From assembly GCF_042670205.1 (NCBI RefSeq), contig NZ_JBHUWD010000002.1, positions 62,001 through 126,000 on the forward strand: a DNA stretch of 64,000 bases, written 5' to 3'. Every line of letters begins with the position of its first letter. The stretch's first letter is position 1. This stretch comes from Luteimicrobium sp042670205 (GTDB taxonomy: Bacteria; Actinomycetota; Actinomycetes; Actinomycetales; Cellulomonadaceae). A model generated the notes under the pieces. That model made no database searches. It saw only the letters and a list, made by a program, of their open reading frames with translations, and had not been told where the DNA came from. The translations under genes were made by a program, and so were the position numbers. Shown piece by piece: positions 16,860 through 23,959 of this stretch.

Positions 16860-17137
16860 TGCCGTCGTACCGCCGCATCCGTGAGGTCCTTGAGAGTGAG
16901 GGGACAGTCGAGCAGCTCGCTGCGATCGAGCACCAGAGGTGGGCGCATTGGCAGCGCTATCTCCATAGCCAGTGCGAGCGACGGGACGACGGTTCCCTGG
17001 TGATCCCTGCGGACCTCGCGACGCGGTGGGCGGCCCAGGTGGAGACTCCGTACGCCGAGCTTTCTGAGCAGGAGAAGGACAGCGACCGCGAGCAGGTGCG
17101 TCAGTATCTGCCCCTGATCGGCAAACTGCTCTCGTGA
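16859..17137 (+). CDS. Small RyR-like domain protein
   Basis: 92 residues from GTG 16859, which shares its G with the caspase stop TAG. The pattern LAAIEHQRWAHW followed by TPYAELSEQEKDSDREQV and a final LPLI resembles the bacterial RyR (ryanodine receptor repeat) domain, whose core has H..W and an Y-E-L-.-E-.-E-K-.-.-D-R segment. RyR modules in bacteria occur in nucleotide-centred conflict systems and are suspected ligand sensors. It is the third gene of the operon and could modulate or sense the TIR product, but no function is established. Confidence 0.6.
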   Translation: MPSYRRIREVLESEGTVEQLAAIEHQRWAHWQRYLHSQCERRDDGSLVIPADLATRWAAQVETPYAELSEQEKDSDREQVRQYLPLIGKLLS

Positions 17138-17414
17138 ACGATGAAGCGCCGTGGCGTTCGGTCGAGTCCCTGAGAGTGGTGTAGCGGTCGGTAGCTGTTG
17201 AAGGACACGCTCCAGGGGTGAGTCACGACGTTCGGAGGCTCGATCGCTCTCCGAGCGAGTGTAAAAAGGATCGCGACCGCATTGGGCGAGTCTTGGCAGG
17301 CTCAAGTGGTGGCACGGGATCGAGATGCAATGCGGTGGGTGCGCAATCACCGATCAACTAGTCATCGCGTCGCGACAATTCCCAGACTCATCGAGAGTCT
17401 CAGGCGGTACCTTG

Positions 17415-17726
17415 TTAGTCCCATCGACCCTCGAGGGTGTCGGCCACAAACCGTGCGCCCGCCGTCGGGCCAAAATGGTCTTTGGGATCCCAATACAACG
17501 GTGCATAGAATCCAGCACCCTGTGTGGGCACGGGTTGGCCTTCGTGCACGCGGACTCCGAAACGTTCGACTACGAACCGGGCTGCGCTGATCCTTTCGCG
17601 CTCCCAGGCGCGCGCCCACTCCCTTCGCATTGTGCGAAGCTCGGAGCGTGGGAGCGTGTAGAAGAGCCCAACAAGCTTGGTTGCCGTCATAAGTTCCTCT
17701 GTGCTGGGACGTCCCTTGCCGGGCAC
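17415..17726 (-). CDS. Hypothetical protein downstream of a DUF2188 protein
   Basis: 103 residues from a GTG six bases after the DUF2188 stop, so the two form a minus-strand pair. It is rich in Arg and aromatic residues with an amphipathic helix around 25-50 (RSELRTMRREWARAWERERI). I do not recognise a family. It is convergent with the TIR-caspase-RyR operon. The region 17138-17414 between them holds no gene I can support. Confidence 0.5.
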   Translation of the reverse strand: MPGKGRPSTEELMTATKLVGLFYTLPRSELRTMRREWARAWERERISAARFVVERFGVRVHEGQPVPTQGAGFYAPLYWDPKDHFGPTAGARFVADTLEGRWD

Positions 17727-17732
17727 CGCTTC

Positions 17733-18005
17733 TCAGCCCTTCGGTGGGAAGGGATCATTTCCAGGCGGCACGGTGTCTTTGGTCCGGATCTCCCCGTCGC
17801 GATTGTGGATCGACAATTCGCCACCACCCGAGTTTCGCAAGATCTCGCGCGCGCGTTCGATCGCCTGAGCCTGGGTGTCCGTGTGGGCCGATGCGCGCGA
17901 GGATCCAGGCTTGGTTACATCCCATCCGCCGTTCGGATTATGGACAACATGTCGTTGGTTTGTCGTCGCGATCGCCTCCGCCTTGTTTCGATAGCCGCTC
18001 GTCAC
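17733..18005 (-). CDS. DUF2188-domain protein
   Basis: 90 residues. HVVHNPNGGWDVTKPGSS, then TQAQAIERAREILRNSGGGE and LSIHNRDGEI, is the layout of DUF2188: a short beta-alpha-beta unit with a conserved Trp and an H-.-.-D-G turn near the end. Such proteins are common on actinobacterial mobile DNA and near phage-like genes; their function is unknown. GTG start at 18005. First gene of a two-gene minus-strand unit in the element. Confidence 0.65.
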   Translation of the reverse strand: MTSGYRNKAEAIATTNQRHVVHNPNGGWDVTKPGSSRASAHTDTQAQAIERAREILRNSGGGELSIHNRDGEIRTKDTVPPGNDPFPPKG

Positions 18006-18167
18006 GATCGTGGCCCTTGGCGAGGCGGATGGGGAAGGATGAATCCCGCGGGGGTGACGCGCGCGACCCTACAGCGGCTTGAGCCCACCATCTAGAGTCG
18101 TGCTCGATCGTCGTTCGACGGGACTCGACCGTTGGCGCGCGCGTCGCCAACGGCTTGACGGCTCCCG

Positions 18168-18758
18168 CTACTCCGAAGTCGAACGGTCGCCGTCCGGCGA
18201 ATGGGAGGCCAGGGCGATGATGTTGTGTACGGTCCCCACTGAGACGCCGACCGCGTCCGCGATCGATCGAAGCGAGTCGCCCCTGGCTCGTCGCGCCACG
18301 ATGTCGGCGCGCATGGCGTCGTCGACCTTTCGCGGCCGGCCAGGGCCTGCGCCGCGTTCGCGTGCGGCGGCGAGTCCGGCCTTGATCTTGTCGGAGCGGG
18401 TCCGGCGGTGGTCCGCCGCGATCTGGCGGCACTCGGTGAGGAAGTGCGAGTCTTCGATGTGGTCACCCTCGGCCATGCCTGCGAGCACCTTCACCGCGAC
18501 GCCTCGGTCGACGAGGTCGGCAAGGACTTCGAGTCCCTCGAGCGAGGTCCTGGCGAGGTGGCGGATCTTCATGACGACGAGCAGGTCGCCGGGTCTGACG
18601 GTGCGTAGAGCCGTGACGAGCTGCGGACGGTTCTCGACGACGCGTCGCTGGCTGGCGTTCTCCTTGAAGACGTGGGTGCAGATGGGGTCCAATGCGTCGT
18701 GCTGGGCCGTCGTCTCGGCTGCGTCGTTGGTTGCTCGGACCAGACCGATGAGGGCCAT
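18168..18758 (-). CDS. Small serine recombinase (resolvase/invertase family) with altered catalytic residues
   Basis: 196 residues: a resolvase catalytic domain (1-125), then a C-terminal helix-turn-helix (about 150-185, RADIVARRARGDSLRSIADA). Family alignment places Arg8 and Arg70 at the usual spots, and a residue matching Arg45 is kept. The nucleophile Ser10 is Thr10 (VRAT rather than VRVS), and the Asp67-Arg68 pair is Arg66-His67 (KIRHLAR rather than K.DRL.R). It is the only recombinase in the element and lies next to the right end, so it is the natural mobiliser, but it may be inactive now. A stretch of lower GC at 18820-18860 probably holds its promoter. Confidence 0.85.
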   Translation of the reverse strand: MALIGLVRATNDAAETTAQHDALDPICTHVFKENASQRRVVENRPQLVTALRTVRPGDLLVVMKIRHLARTSLEGLEVLADLVDRGVAVKVLAGMAEGDHIEDSHFLTECRQIAADHRRTRSDKIKAGLAAARERGAGPGRPRKVDDAMRADIVARRARGDSLRSIADAVGVSVGTVHNIIALASHSPDGDRSTSE

Positions 18759-18983
18759 CGTGCTCCTTCGGGACCGATGCGCTATCCGCTGCCAGGTGGC
18801 CGTGTTCTGACGGCAGCAATAAGGATGTCAGATCGTAGACGCATAGTTTATTGAACACGCGGAGCGCGCAGCATGCGAGACGTCCCGTAACCGAGGGGGC
18901 CTGACCTGGTCGAACGCCTCTCTCGCGTGCCACCTTCGTCGGTTCTCGGTCGCTCGCGGGGGTGCCGACCGAGCGTCGAACGT

Positions 18984-19000
18984 CCACACCACCTATCAAC
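18984..19000. other. Right attachment site (attR core region)
   Basis: CCACACCACCTATCAAC, directly followed by the codons for IGAAMRAC of the displaced methyltransferase half. It shares CCACACCA and a terminal CAAC with 14724-14733. Relative to the inferred uninterrupted gene it has seven extra bases between CCACACCA and ACATCGG. Confidence 0.55.
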
Positions 19001-19444
19001 ATCGGCGCCGCGATGCGCGCCTGTGCCGCGATGGGCGTCGACGCCGTGCTCCTCACGCCCCGCTCGGCCGACCCGCTCTACCGGCGGGCCGTGCGCGTCT
19101 CGATGGGGACCGTGTTCCAGGTGCCGTGGACCCGCATCCACGACTGGCCGCACCCCGCGGCCGGGGTGGACCGCACGGGCGGCATCGACCTGCTCCACGA
19201 GCTCGGCTTCGAGGTCGCGGCGCTCGCGCTCGAGGACGACTCCGTCGGCCTCGACGAGCTCGCCGCCCAGCCGCCCGAGCGGCTCGCGCTCGTGTTCGGG
19301 ACCGAGGGCGACGGGCTCAAGCCCAGGACGATCGCGACCTGCGACGTGACCGTCAAGATCCCCATGGCCGGCGGCGTGGACTCGCTCAACGTGGCCTCCG
19401 CCGTCGCGGTCGCGACCTGGGCGGTGCGGGTGCCGGAGGCCTGA
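19001..19444 (+). pseudogene. Displaced C-terminal half of the SpoU/TrmH methyltransferase
   Basis: 147 codons starting IGAAMRACAAMGVDAVL, with the SPOUT motifs FGTEGDG and IPMAGGVDSLNVASAVAV, ending in TGA at 19442. It lacks the N-terminal domain and the V-D-H-T-N lead-in, which lie at 14263-14733, and has no convincing start or ribosome binding site. It has host-like high-GC codon use. It matches the element-supplied SPOUT domain closely in protein (shared ADPLYRRA and VSMGTVFQVPWTRI) but not in codons. It is a stranded remnant that would become functional again if the element left precisely. Confidence 0.85.
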
Positions 19445-19534
19445 CGGCCCGCGTATCCGGATCGTGACGGGTCGTGGCCGAGTCGTGACCGCTCCGGGCC
19501 CCCGCTGGCCCGGGCGCGCTGTCACGCTGCTGCC

Positions 19535-20260
19535 ATGCCGTCGGAGCAGCTCTGGTCGTCCATCCCGCCGATGCGCCCCGTCGACCCGGGACCCGCGCCT
19601 TCGGTACGGCGACGCGCGGGCACGATCGTGCTCGTCGTGGGCATCGTGCTCGCAGTGGCGGGGGTCGGGATCGGGCTCGCGCCATTGGCCACGTTTGACC
19701 AGATCTGCCGGTTCGCGCCGTGCGCGCCTGTCCTCCCGGTGGTCGGTTTCCGTGCTGCGGACGACGGAGGCGTGGTCGTCGAGACCGGCCCCCGCACGGC
19801 GGCCCAGATGACCGGAGTGACGATCTACGGAAGAGTCGCGGCCGGCCGCTCCGACGACGACCCGCCGCCCGTGCTGTGGCGGGTGACGTGGGACGGGGCG
19901 GTCGTCCCCGGGTGGGACGGTTCGGTCGAGCTCGGCCAGGTGCCTCGAGGCTTCGTCGAGACGGTTCCCCTCGCGCGCGGTTGGCGCGATCAGGTGGCGG
20001 GTGTCGGCGTCGACAACGGCTGCTACGAGGGCTCGAGCCTCCTCCCGGCCGGGCGCCTCAGGACCGACCGCGTGGTCGTCTTCGACGGGACCGAGGAGGC
20101 GCTGCCCAGCCGGCTCCGCGCCGAGGACGAGGGGTTCACGCCGTGCGACGCGGACGCCCGTCTGCTCGCGCGACGGCCGGACCTCCACGGGTTCGCCGTC
20201 GGCGCGGGGGGTGTCGGCCTCGTGGTGCTGGGAGCCGTGCTGCGCCGTCGGCGGTGGTGA
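19535..20260 (+). CDS. Hypothetical membrane protein
   Basis: 241 residues with a hydrophobic helix near each end (about 28-50 and 218-235) and a Cys-containing domain between them, predicted outside the membrane. The last residues are RRRRW, a positive-inside anchor. I do not recognise the family. The ATG is chosen for a clean N-terminus. It is convergent with the gluconokinase gene, only 10 bases apart. Confidence 0.65.
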   Translation: MPSEQLWSSIPPMRPVDPGPAPSVRRRAGTIVLVVGIVLAVAGVGIGLAPLATFDQICRFAPCAPVLPVVGFRAADDGGVVVETGPRTAAQMTGVTIYGRVAAGRSDDDPPPVLWRVTWDGAVVPGWDGSVELGQVPRGFVETVPLARGWRDQVAGVGVDNGCYEGSSLLPAGRLRTDRVVVFDGTEEALPSRLRAEDEGFTPCDADARLLARRPDLHGFAVGAGGVGLVVLGAVLRRRRW

Positions 20261-20270
20261 CGAGCCTCTC

Positions 20271-20843
20271 TCAGCCCAGGCCGAGAGCGCCGAGCGCCGT
20301 CTCGGCGACCTGCGCCGGCGGCCCGTCGACGGGCACGACCACGCCGTCCTCGTCGTCGCCGAGCACCTCGAGCGTCGCGAGCTGCGACGGCAGGAGCGAC
20401 GGGGGCATGAAGTGCCCCGCGCGCTGCCGCATGCGCGTGCCGACGAGCGACGCGTCGCCGACGAGGTGCACGAAGCGGGTCCGACCGGGCGCCTCGCGGA
20501 GCACGTCGCGGTAGGCGACGCGCAGGGCAGAGCAGGTCACGACGGTGCTGCGCCCGGCGGCGTCCTGCTCGGCGGTCCAGTCGCGGACGGCGCGGAGCCA
20601 GGGGAGGCGGGCCTCGTCGTCGAGCGGGATGCCGGCCTGCATGCGCGCGACGTTGGCGGGCGGGTGGAAGTCGTCGCCCTCGGCGAACGCCCACCCGAGC
20701 CGGTCCGCCAGGAGCCTCCCGATCGTCGTCTTGCCGGTTCCCGACACCCCCATGACCACGAGGTGCACGGGCGGGACGGGCCCGGGGGCGGGCTCGGGAG
20801 CGGGGGCGGTCGTCACGGCCACGACGGTACCCGGTCGGGACAC
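20271..20843 (-). CDS. gntK: Gluconokinase (GntK type)
   Basis: 190 residues. After a Pro/Ala-rich leader comes the P-loop MGVSGTGKTTIG, then AEGDDFHPPANVARM and CSALRVAYRD, the core motifs of the GntK/IdnK family. It phosphorylates gluconate to 6-phosphogluconate with ATP for the pentose phosphate pathway. The start may be GTG 20843 or the GTG at 20816; neither has a strong ribosome binding site. No gluconate permease is next to it. Confidence 0.85.
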   Translation of the reverse strand: MSRPGTVVAVTTAPAPEPAPGPVPPVHLVVMGVSGTGKTTIGRLLADRLGWAFAEGDDFHPPANVARMQAGIPLDDEARLPWLRAVRDWTAEQDAAGRSTVVTCSALRVAYRDVLREAPGRTRFVHLVGDASLVGTRMRQRAGHFMPPSLLPSQLATLEVLGDDEDGVVVPVDGPPAQVAETALGALGLG

Positions 20844-20938
20844 GGCGACGGTTCGACGTTCGCTTCGGCGCTCGTCGAGGTACGGTGGCAGGGGAGTCGA
20901 GAAGTGGCCCCGTTCCAGCCCGCACCTTGGAGCTGAAC

Positions 20939-21706
20939 ATGACCACCACCACCTCCTCCACCACGTTCACGACCCCGGCCGGTACCTCCGCGGAGACCGG
21001 CGAGCAGGCTGGGCCGCTCACGGCGGCCGAGGTGACGGCCGCTCTCGGGGCGGGCACGGCGCTGGTTGTCGGGCGGTACCGGGTCGACCTGGGCTCGGGC
21101 GCATGCCGTTGGTCGCCCGAGATCGACGTCATCCACGGCCGCTCGTCGCGCGAGCCGTTCGGCGGTCTCGCCGAGCTCCGCTCGCGCACCCACCCCGACG
21201 ACGCCGTGGTCGCACCGCCCACGCTCGCGGCGTTCCGCCAGGGCCGTCCGTTCGCCGCGGCCCACCGGGTCGTCGACGCGCGCGGCAAGGCGCGGACCGT
21301 GCTCGTGGTCGGTGACCCGCGCCGCGACCGCAGCGGCGCCGTCGGCGAGGTGGGCGGGTTCGCGGTCGACGTCTCGACCGTCGTGCACGAGGCCGTCGAG
21401 CGCGAGGCCGACCGTGCCGTGACCCGGGCCATGGCGTCCGGTGCGGTGGTCGAGCAGGCTGTCGGGGCCCTCATGGTGCTGGCCGGGCTGGACGCGGGCG
21501 AGGCCGCGCGGACCCTTGCCCGGGCGGCCGGCGAGGCCGAGGTCCCGGTGCCCGACGCCGCACGCCAGGTCCTCGCCACGCTCTCGTCCCGCGAGCCGGC
21601 CGACGGGGCCGACGCGGTGCGGGACGCCCTTGCCTCCGTCCAGGCGCACCCGCGCCGTGACAACGGCGCCCGGCTGGCGCGCCGGATCACACGGCGGTCA
21701 CGGTGA
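20939..21706 (+). CDS. PAS-ANTAR-like regulator (degenerate ANTAR)
   Basis: 255 residues. A Thr-rich N-terminus (1-25) is followed by a PAS-fold-like region (about 45-140, with the W-S-P-E-I-D-V-I-H signature block) and a C-terminal ANTAR-like three-helix domain (about 165-210, VVEQAVGALMVLAGL). The usual Q-A-K-G of ANTAR is Q-A-V-G here, so RNA binding is doubtful. ANTAR proteins act as antiterminators on paired hairpins. Its stop overlaps the next start as GTGA. Confidence 0.7.
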   Translation: MTTTTSSTTFTTPAGTSAETGEQAGPLTAAEVTAALGAGTALVVGRYRVDLGSGACRWSPEIDVIHGRSSREPFGGLAELRSRTHPDDAVVAPPTLAAFRQGRPFAAAHRVVDARGKARTVLVVGDPRRDRSGAVGEVGGFAVDVSTVVHEAVEREADRAVTRAMASGAVVEQAVGALMVLAGLDAGEAARTLARAAGEAEVPVPDAARQVLATLSSREPADGADAVRDALASVQAHPRRDNGARLARRITRRSR

Positions 21707-22215
21707 CGGCGCTCGACGCCGCGGGCCCGGCAGCCGCCGGGCCCGCGGCCCCGGTCGCGTCCGTGCCACGCCAGACCCCCGTCGTGCTGCCCGGGGCCGA
21801 CGGCGCCCGCACGCTCGACCGGCTGGCCCGGGTCGCGAGGCTCGTGACCCGCAGCCAGGAGCCGTTGTACGTACGGGTGAGCCACGGCCCCTCGGCGGAC
21901 CGCTGCACCGTGAGCCGCGACCACGAGAGCGGGTGCGTCCTGCCGGGCCTCAGCGTCAACCCGCTCACCCCGGAGCCGTGGTGGGACCGTCCCGTCGAGC
22001 ACTGGGTCGCCCGCCAGCTCACCCAGTACGCCCACCTGGCCGACGACGAGAGCTACGCGTGGCTGCTCACCGGCGAGGTCTCGGGCCGCGGACCGGACTG
22101 CGAGCCGCTGCTCGTCGGCGTCCGCCCCGTGGCCGTGCTCGCCGACACCGTCCTCGACGAGGCTCGCGCGCTCTACGCCCAGGCGTTCGATCAGGACGAC
22201 CGGGGCGAGGACTGA
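21703..22215 (+). CDS. DUF6098-like protein
   Basis: 170 residues; a disordered Ala/Pro-rich start (1-20) and then a compact domain with YVRVSHGPSADR, the block GLSVNPLTPEPWW and an acidic end. This fits an actinobacterial family I know as DUF6098, of unknown function. It overlaps the preceding PAS-ANTAR gene by 4 bp, so the two are probably co-translated. Confidence 0.6.
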   Translation: MTALDAAGPAAAGPAAPVASVPRQTPVVLPGADGARTLDRLARVARLVTRSQEPLYVRVSHGPSADRCTVSRDHESGCVLPGLSVNPLTPEPWWDRPVEHWVARQLTQYAHLADDESYAWLLTGEVSGRGPDCEPLLVGVRPVAVLADTVLDEARALYAQAFDQDDRGED

Positions 22216-22246
22216 CGCGGGCCGACCCCGCACGGAGGAGAAGCTC

Positions 22247-23056
22247 ATGGACCTCGGCATCGACGGGCGCGTGGCGGTCGTGACGGGTGGCGACTCGGGC
22301 ATCGGGTTCGCTGCCGCCCGGGCGCTGCTCGACGAAGGCGCGCGCATCGTGCTCACCGACAAGGACGACGGCCCGCTCGGTCCGGCCGTCATGGAGCTCG
22401 ACGCCACGGCGCCGGGCGCGGGACGGGTCGTCGGGGTCGCCGCCGACCTCACCGTGCCGGACGACGTCGCGAGGCTCGCGGAGCGGGCGCGGGCCGCCTT
22501 CGCCGACCCGGAGATCCTCGTGCACGCCGCGGGGACGACGGGCGCGACGGGCGACTTCCTCGAGACCGACGACGACGGCTGGCGGTCGACTCTCGAGACC
22601 GACCTCCTGGCGGCGGTCCGGACGGTCCGGACGTTCCTCCCGGCGATGCGCGCCGGCGGGCGCGGCCGCGTCGTGCTGGTCGCGTCGGAGGACGCCGTCC
22701 AGCCGTACCCCGACCAGCTCCCGTACTGCACCGCCAAGGCCGGGCTGCTCGCGTTCGCGAAGGGCCTGTCGAAGGCGTACGGCCCTGACGGCGTCCTGGT
22801 GAACGCCGTCTCGCCGGCCTTCGTGGCCACGCCCATGACGGACGACATGATGCGCGAGCGCGCCGACGAGCGCGGCGAGTCGTTCGACGACGCCGTCCGC
22901 TCGTTCCTCGCCGAGGAGCGGCCGGGCATCGCCGCGGGTCGCCGGGGCGAGCCGGACGAGGTCGCGGCCGTGATCACGTGGCTGTGCTCGGAGCGCGCGA
23001 GCTACGTGCTCGGCTCGAACTGGCGTGTCGACGGAGGGTCGGTCGCGACGGTGTGA
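22247..23056 (+). CDS. Short-chain dehydrogenase/reductase (SDR)
   Basis: 269 residues. The Rossmann nucleotide motif GGDSGIG (about 13-19), the VHAAG segment, and the catalytic Tyr-Lys in LPYCTAKAG with a Ser upstream in VASEDAV. The C-terminus LGSNWRVDGGS is typical of classical SDRs. NAD(P)-dependent; substrate not evident. AGGAG lies a few bases upstream of the ATG. Confidence 0.85.
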   Translation: MDLGIDGRVAVVTGGDSGIGFAAARALLDEGARIVLTDKDDGPLGPAVMELDATAPGAGRVVGVAADLTVPDDVARLAERARAAFADPEILVHAAGTTGATGDFLETDDDGWRSTLETDLLAAVRTVRTFLPAMRAGGRGRVVLVASEDAVQPYPDQLPYCTAKAGLLAFAKGLSKAYGPDGVLVNAVSPAFVATPMTDDMMRERADERGESFDDAVRSFLAEERPGIAAGRRGEPDEVAAVITWLCSERASYVLGSNWRVDGGSVATV

Positions 23057-23104
23057 GCCGCCGCCGGCGCCGAACGGGGATCGGGGCGGCGCCCGACGAC
23101 GCGC

Positions 23105-23761
23105 TCAGCCCTCGGCGCCGCCGAGGAGGCGGTCGAGCTCGGCGGCGCTCAGGGGACCGTCGTCCCCGGAGCGGGCCGCGACCGCCTCCACGAGATCTTC
23201 CGCGACCGTCCGCAGGCGCACCTCGCGGCGTGACCCGGCCTCGCGCAGCGCACCGAAGGCGGCATCGGCGTCACCGCCCCGGACCGCCATGACGATCCCC
23301 TTGGCCTGCTCGATGGCGCCCCGGCTCGCGGCGGCGGCGCGGATCGACTCGGTCGCCTGGGCCTGGCCGGCGCTGCGCTGCGTCGCCGTGAGGTCCACGA
23401 AGTAGCCGGACACGGCGACGGGCTCGCCGTCGTCGTCGAGCACCGCGCGCCCCACGACGGCCACGGTCCGCACGGTGCCCGAGGCGTTGAGGATGCGGTG
23501 CACCGAGCTGAAGGGCTCACGCGAGGCGACGGCCTCGCGCACCACGTGGTCCACCTGGACGAGGTCGTCCGGATGCTTGTGCGCCGCGAGCAGCTCGGCC
23601 GAGGGCACGACCTCCCCGCGCTCGAAGCCGTGCATCTCGAAGACCTCGTCGGACCACCACCAGCGGTCCGTCGCGAGGTCCACCCGGAACCGGCCCACGT
23701 CGAGGCTCTCGCCGACCGCCAGCGCCTGCTCGTGGTCCAGGTCGGGCCCTTCAGTGCTCAT
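23105..23761 (-). CDS. PAS-ANTAR regulator
   Basis: 218 residues: PAS_3-type fold (about 20-125, with WWWSDEVFEMHGF) and an ANTAR domain (about 145-200, SRGAIEQAKGIVMAVRGGD). The ANTAR core is intact. It likely senses a signal through PAS and binds nascent RNA hairpins to prevent termination. It is divergent from the related gene at 23960, and the two share the 198-base gap 23762-23959. Confidence 0.8.
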   Translation of the reverse strand: MSTEGPDLDHEQALAVGESLDVGRFRVDLATDRWWWSDEVFEMHGFERGEVVPSAELLAAHKHPDDLVQVDHVVREAVASREPFSSVHRILNASGTVRTVAVVGRAVLDDDGEPVAVSGYFVDLTATQRSAGQAQATESIRAAAASRGAIEQAKGIVMAVRGGDADAAFGALREAGSRREVRLRTVAEDLVEAVAARSGDDGPLSAAELDRLLGGAEG

Positions 23762-23959
23762 GCTGGGATCGTAGCCCGGCGCCGCGGCGCGGCGACGGCC
23801 GGTCCTGGTGACCGCCGCTCGCGCGGCTGTGACCTGCACGGGGGCACCGGACGGGTAGGCTGGGGCGACCGGGTGAACCCCGGCGGGCCCCGCGGGTTGA
23901 GCAGCCAATCCGTCAGGGGCGCGTGGCCCCGCGCGCATCGCGCGCGAGAAGGAAAACTG

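Larger units (their letters stand above)
14734..19000. mobile_element. Mini-element of about 4.3 kb integrated in a SpoU methyltransferase gene, carrying TIR-caspase-RyR cargo
   Basis: The host gene reads to VVDHTN (codon ending 14733) and its native continuation IGAAMRACAAMG begins at 19001. Joining the two restores an uninterrupted family sequence. Everything between is foreign: a substitute 3' half of the target gene, a defence-like operon on the plus strand, a DUF2188 pair and a serine recombinase on the minus strand. Base composition and codon use inside are clearly less GC-biased than in the flanks. Both ends show a shared CAAC (14730-14733 and 18997-19000) and a shared CCACACCA nearby. 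The exact crossover is uncertain by several bases. Confidence 0.85.

Noticed and set aside
17325..18095. 256-codon plus-strand open frame inside the element
   Set aside because: It is antisense to the DUF2188 pair, has no recognisable fold, and the minus-strand reading has the DUF2188 pattern and good gene spacing.
14734..19000. Integration at a tRNA gene by a tyrosine integrase
   Set aside because: No tRNA-like sequence at either end and no tyrosine recombinase; the only recombinase is of the serine type and the target is a protein gene.
18962..19444. Independent short methyltransferase gene starting at 18962
   Set aside because: No ribosome binding site, no N-terminal domain, and the first residues come from element DNA. 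It is better explained as the displaced half of the 14263 gene.
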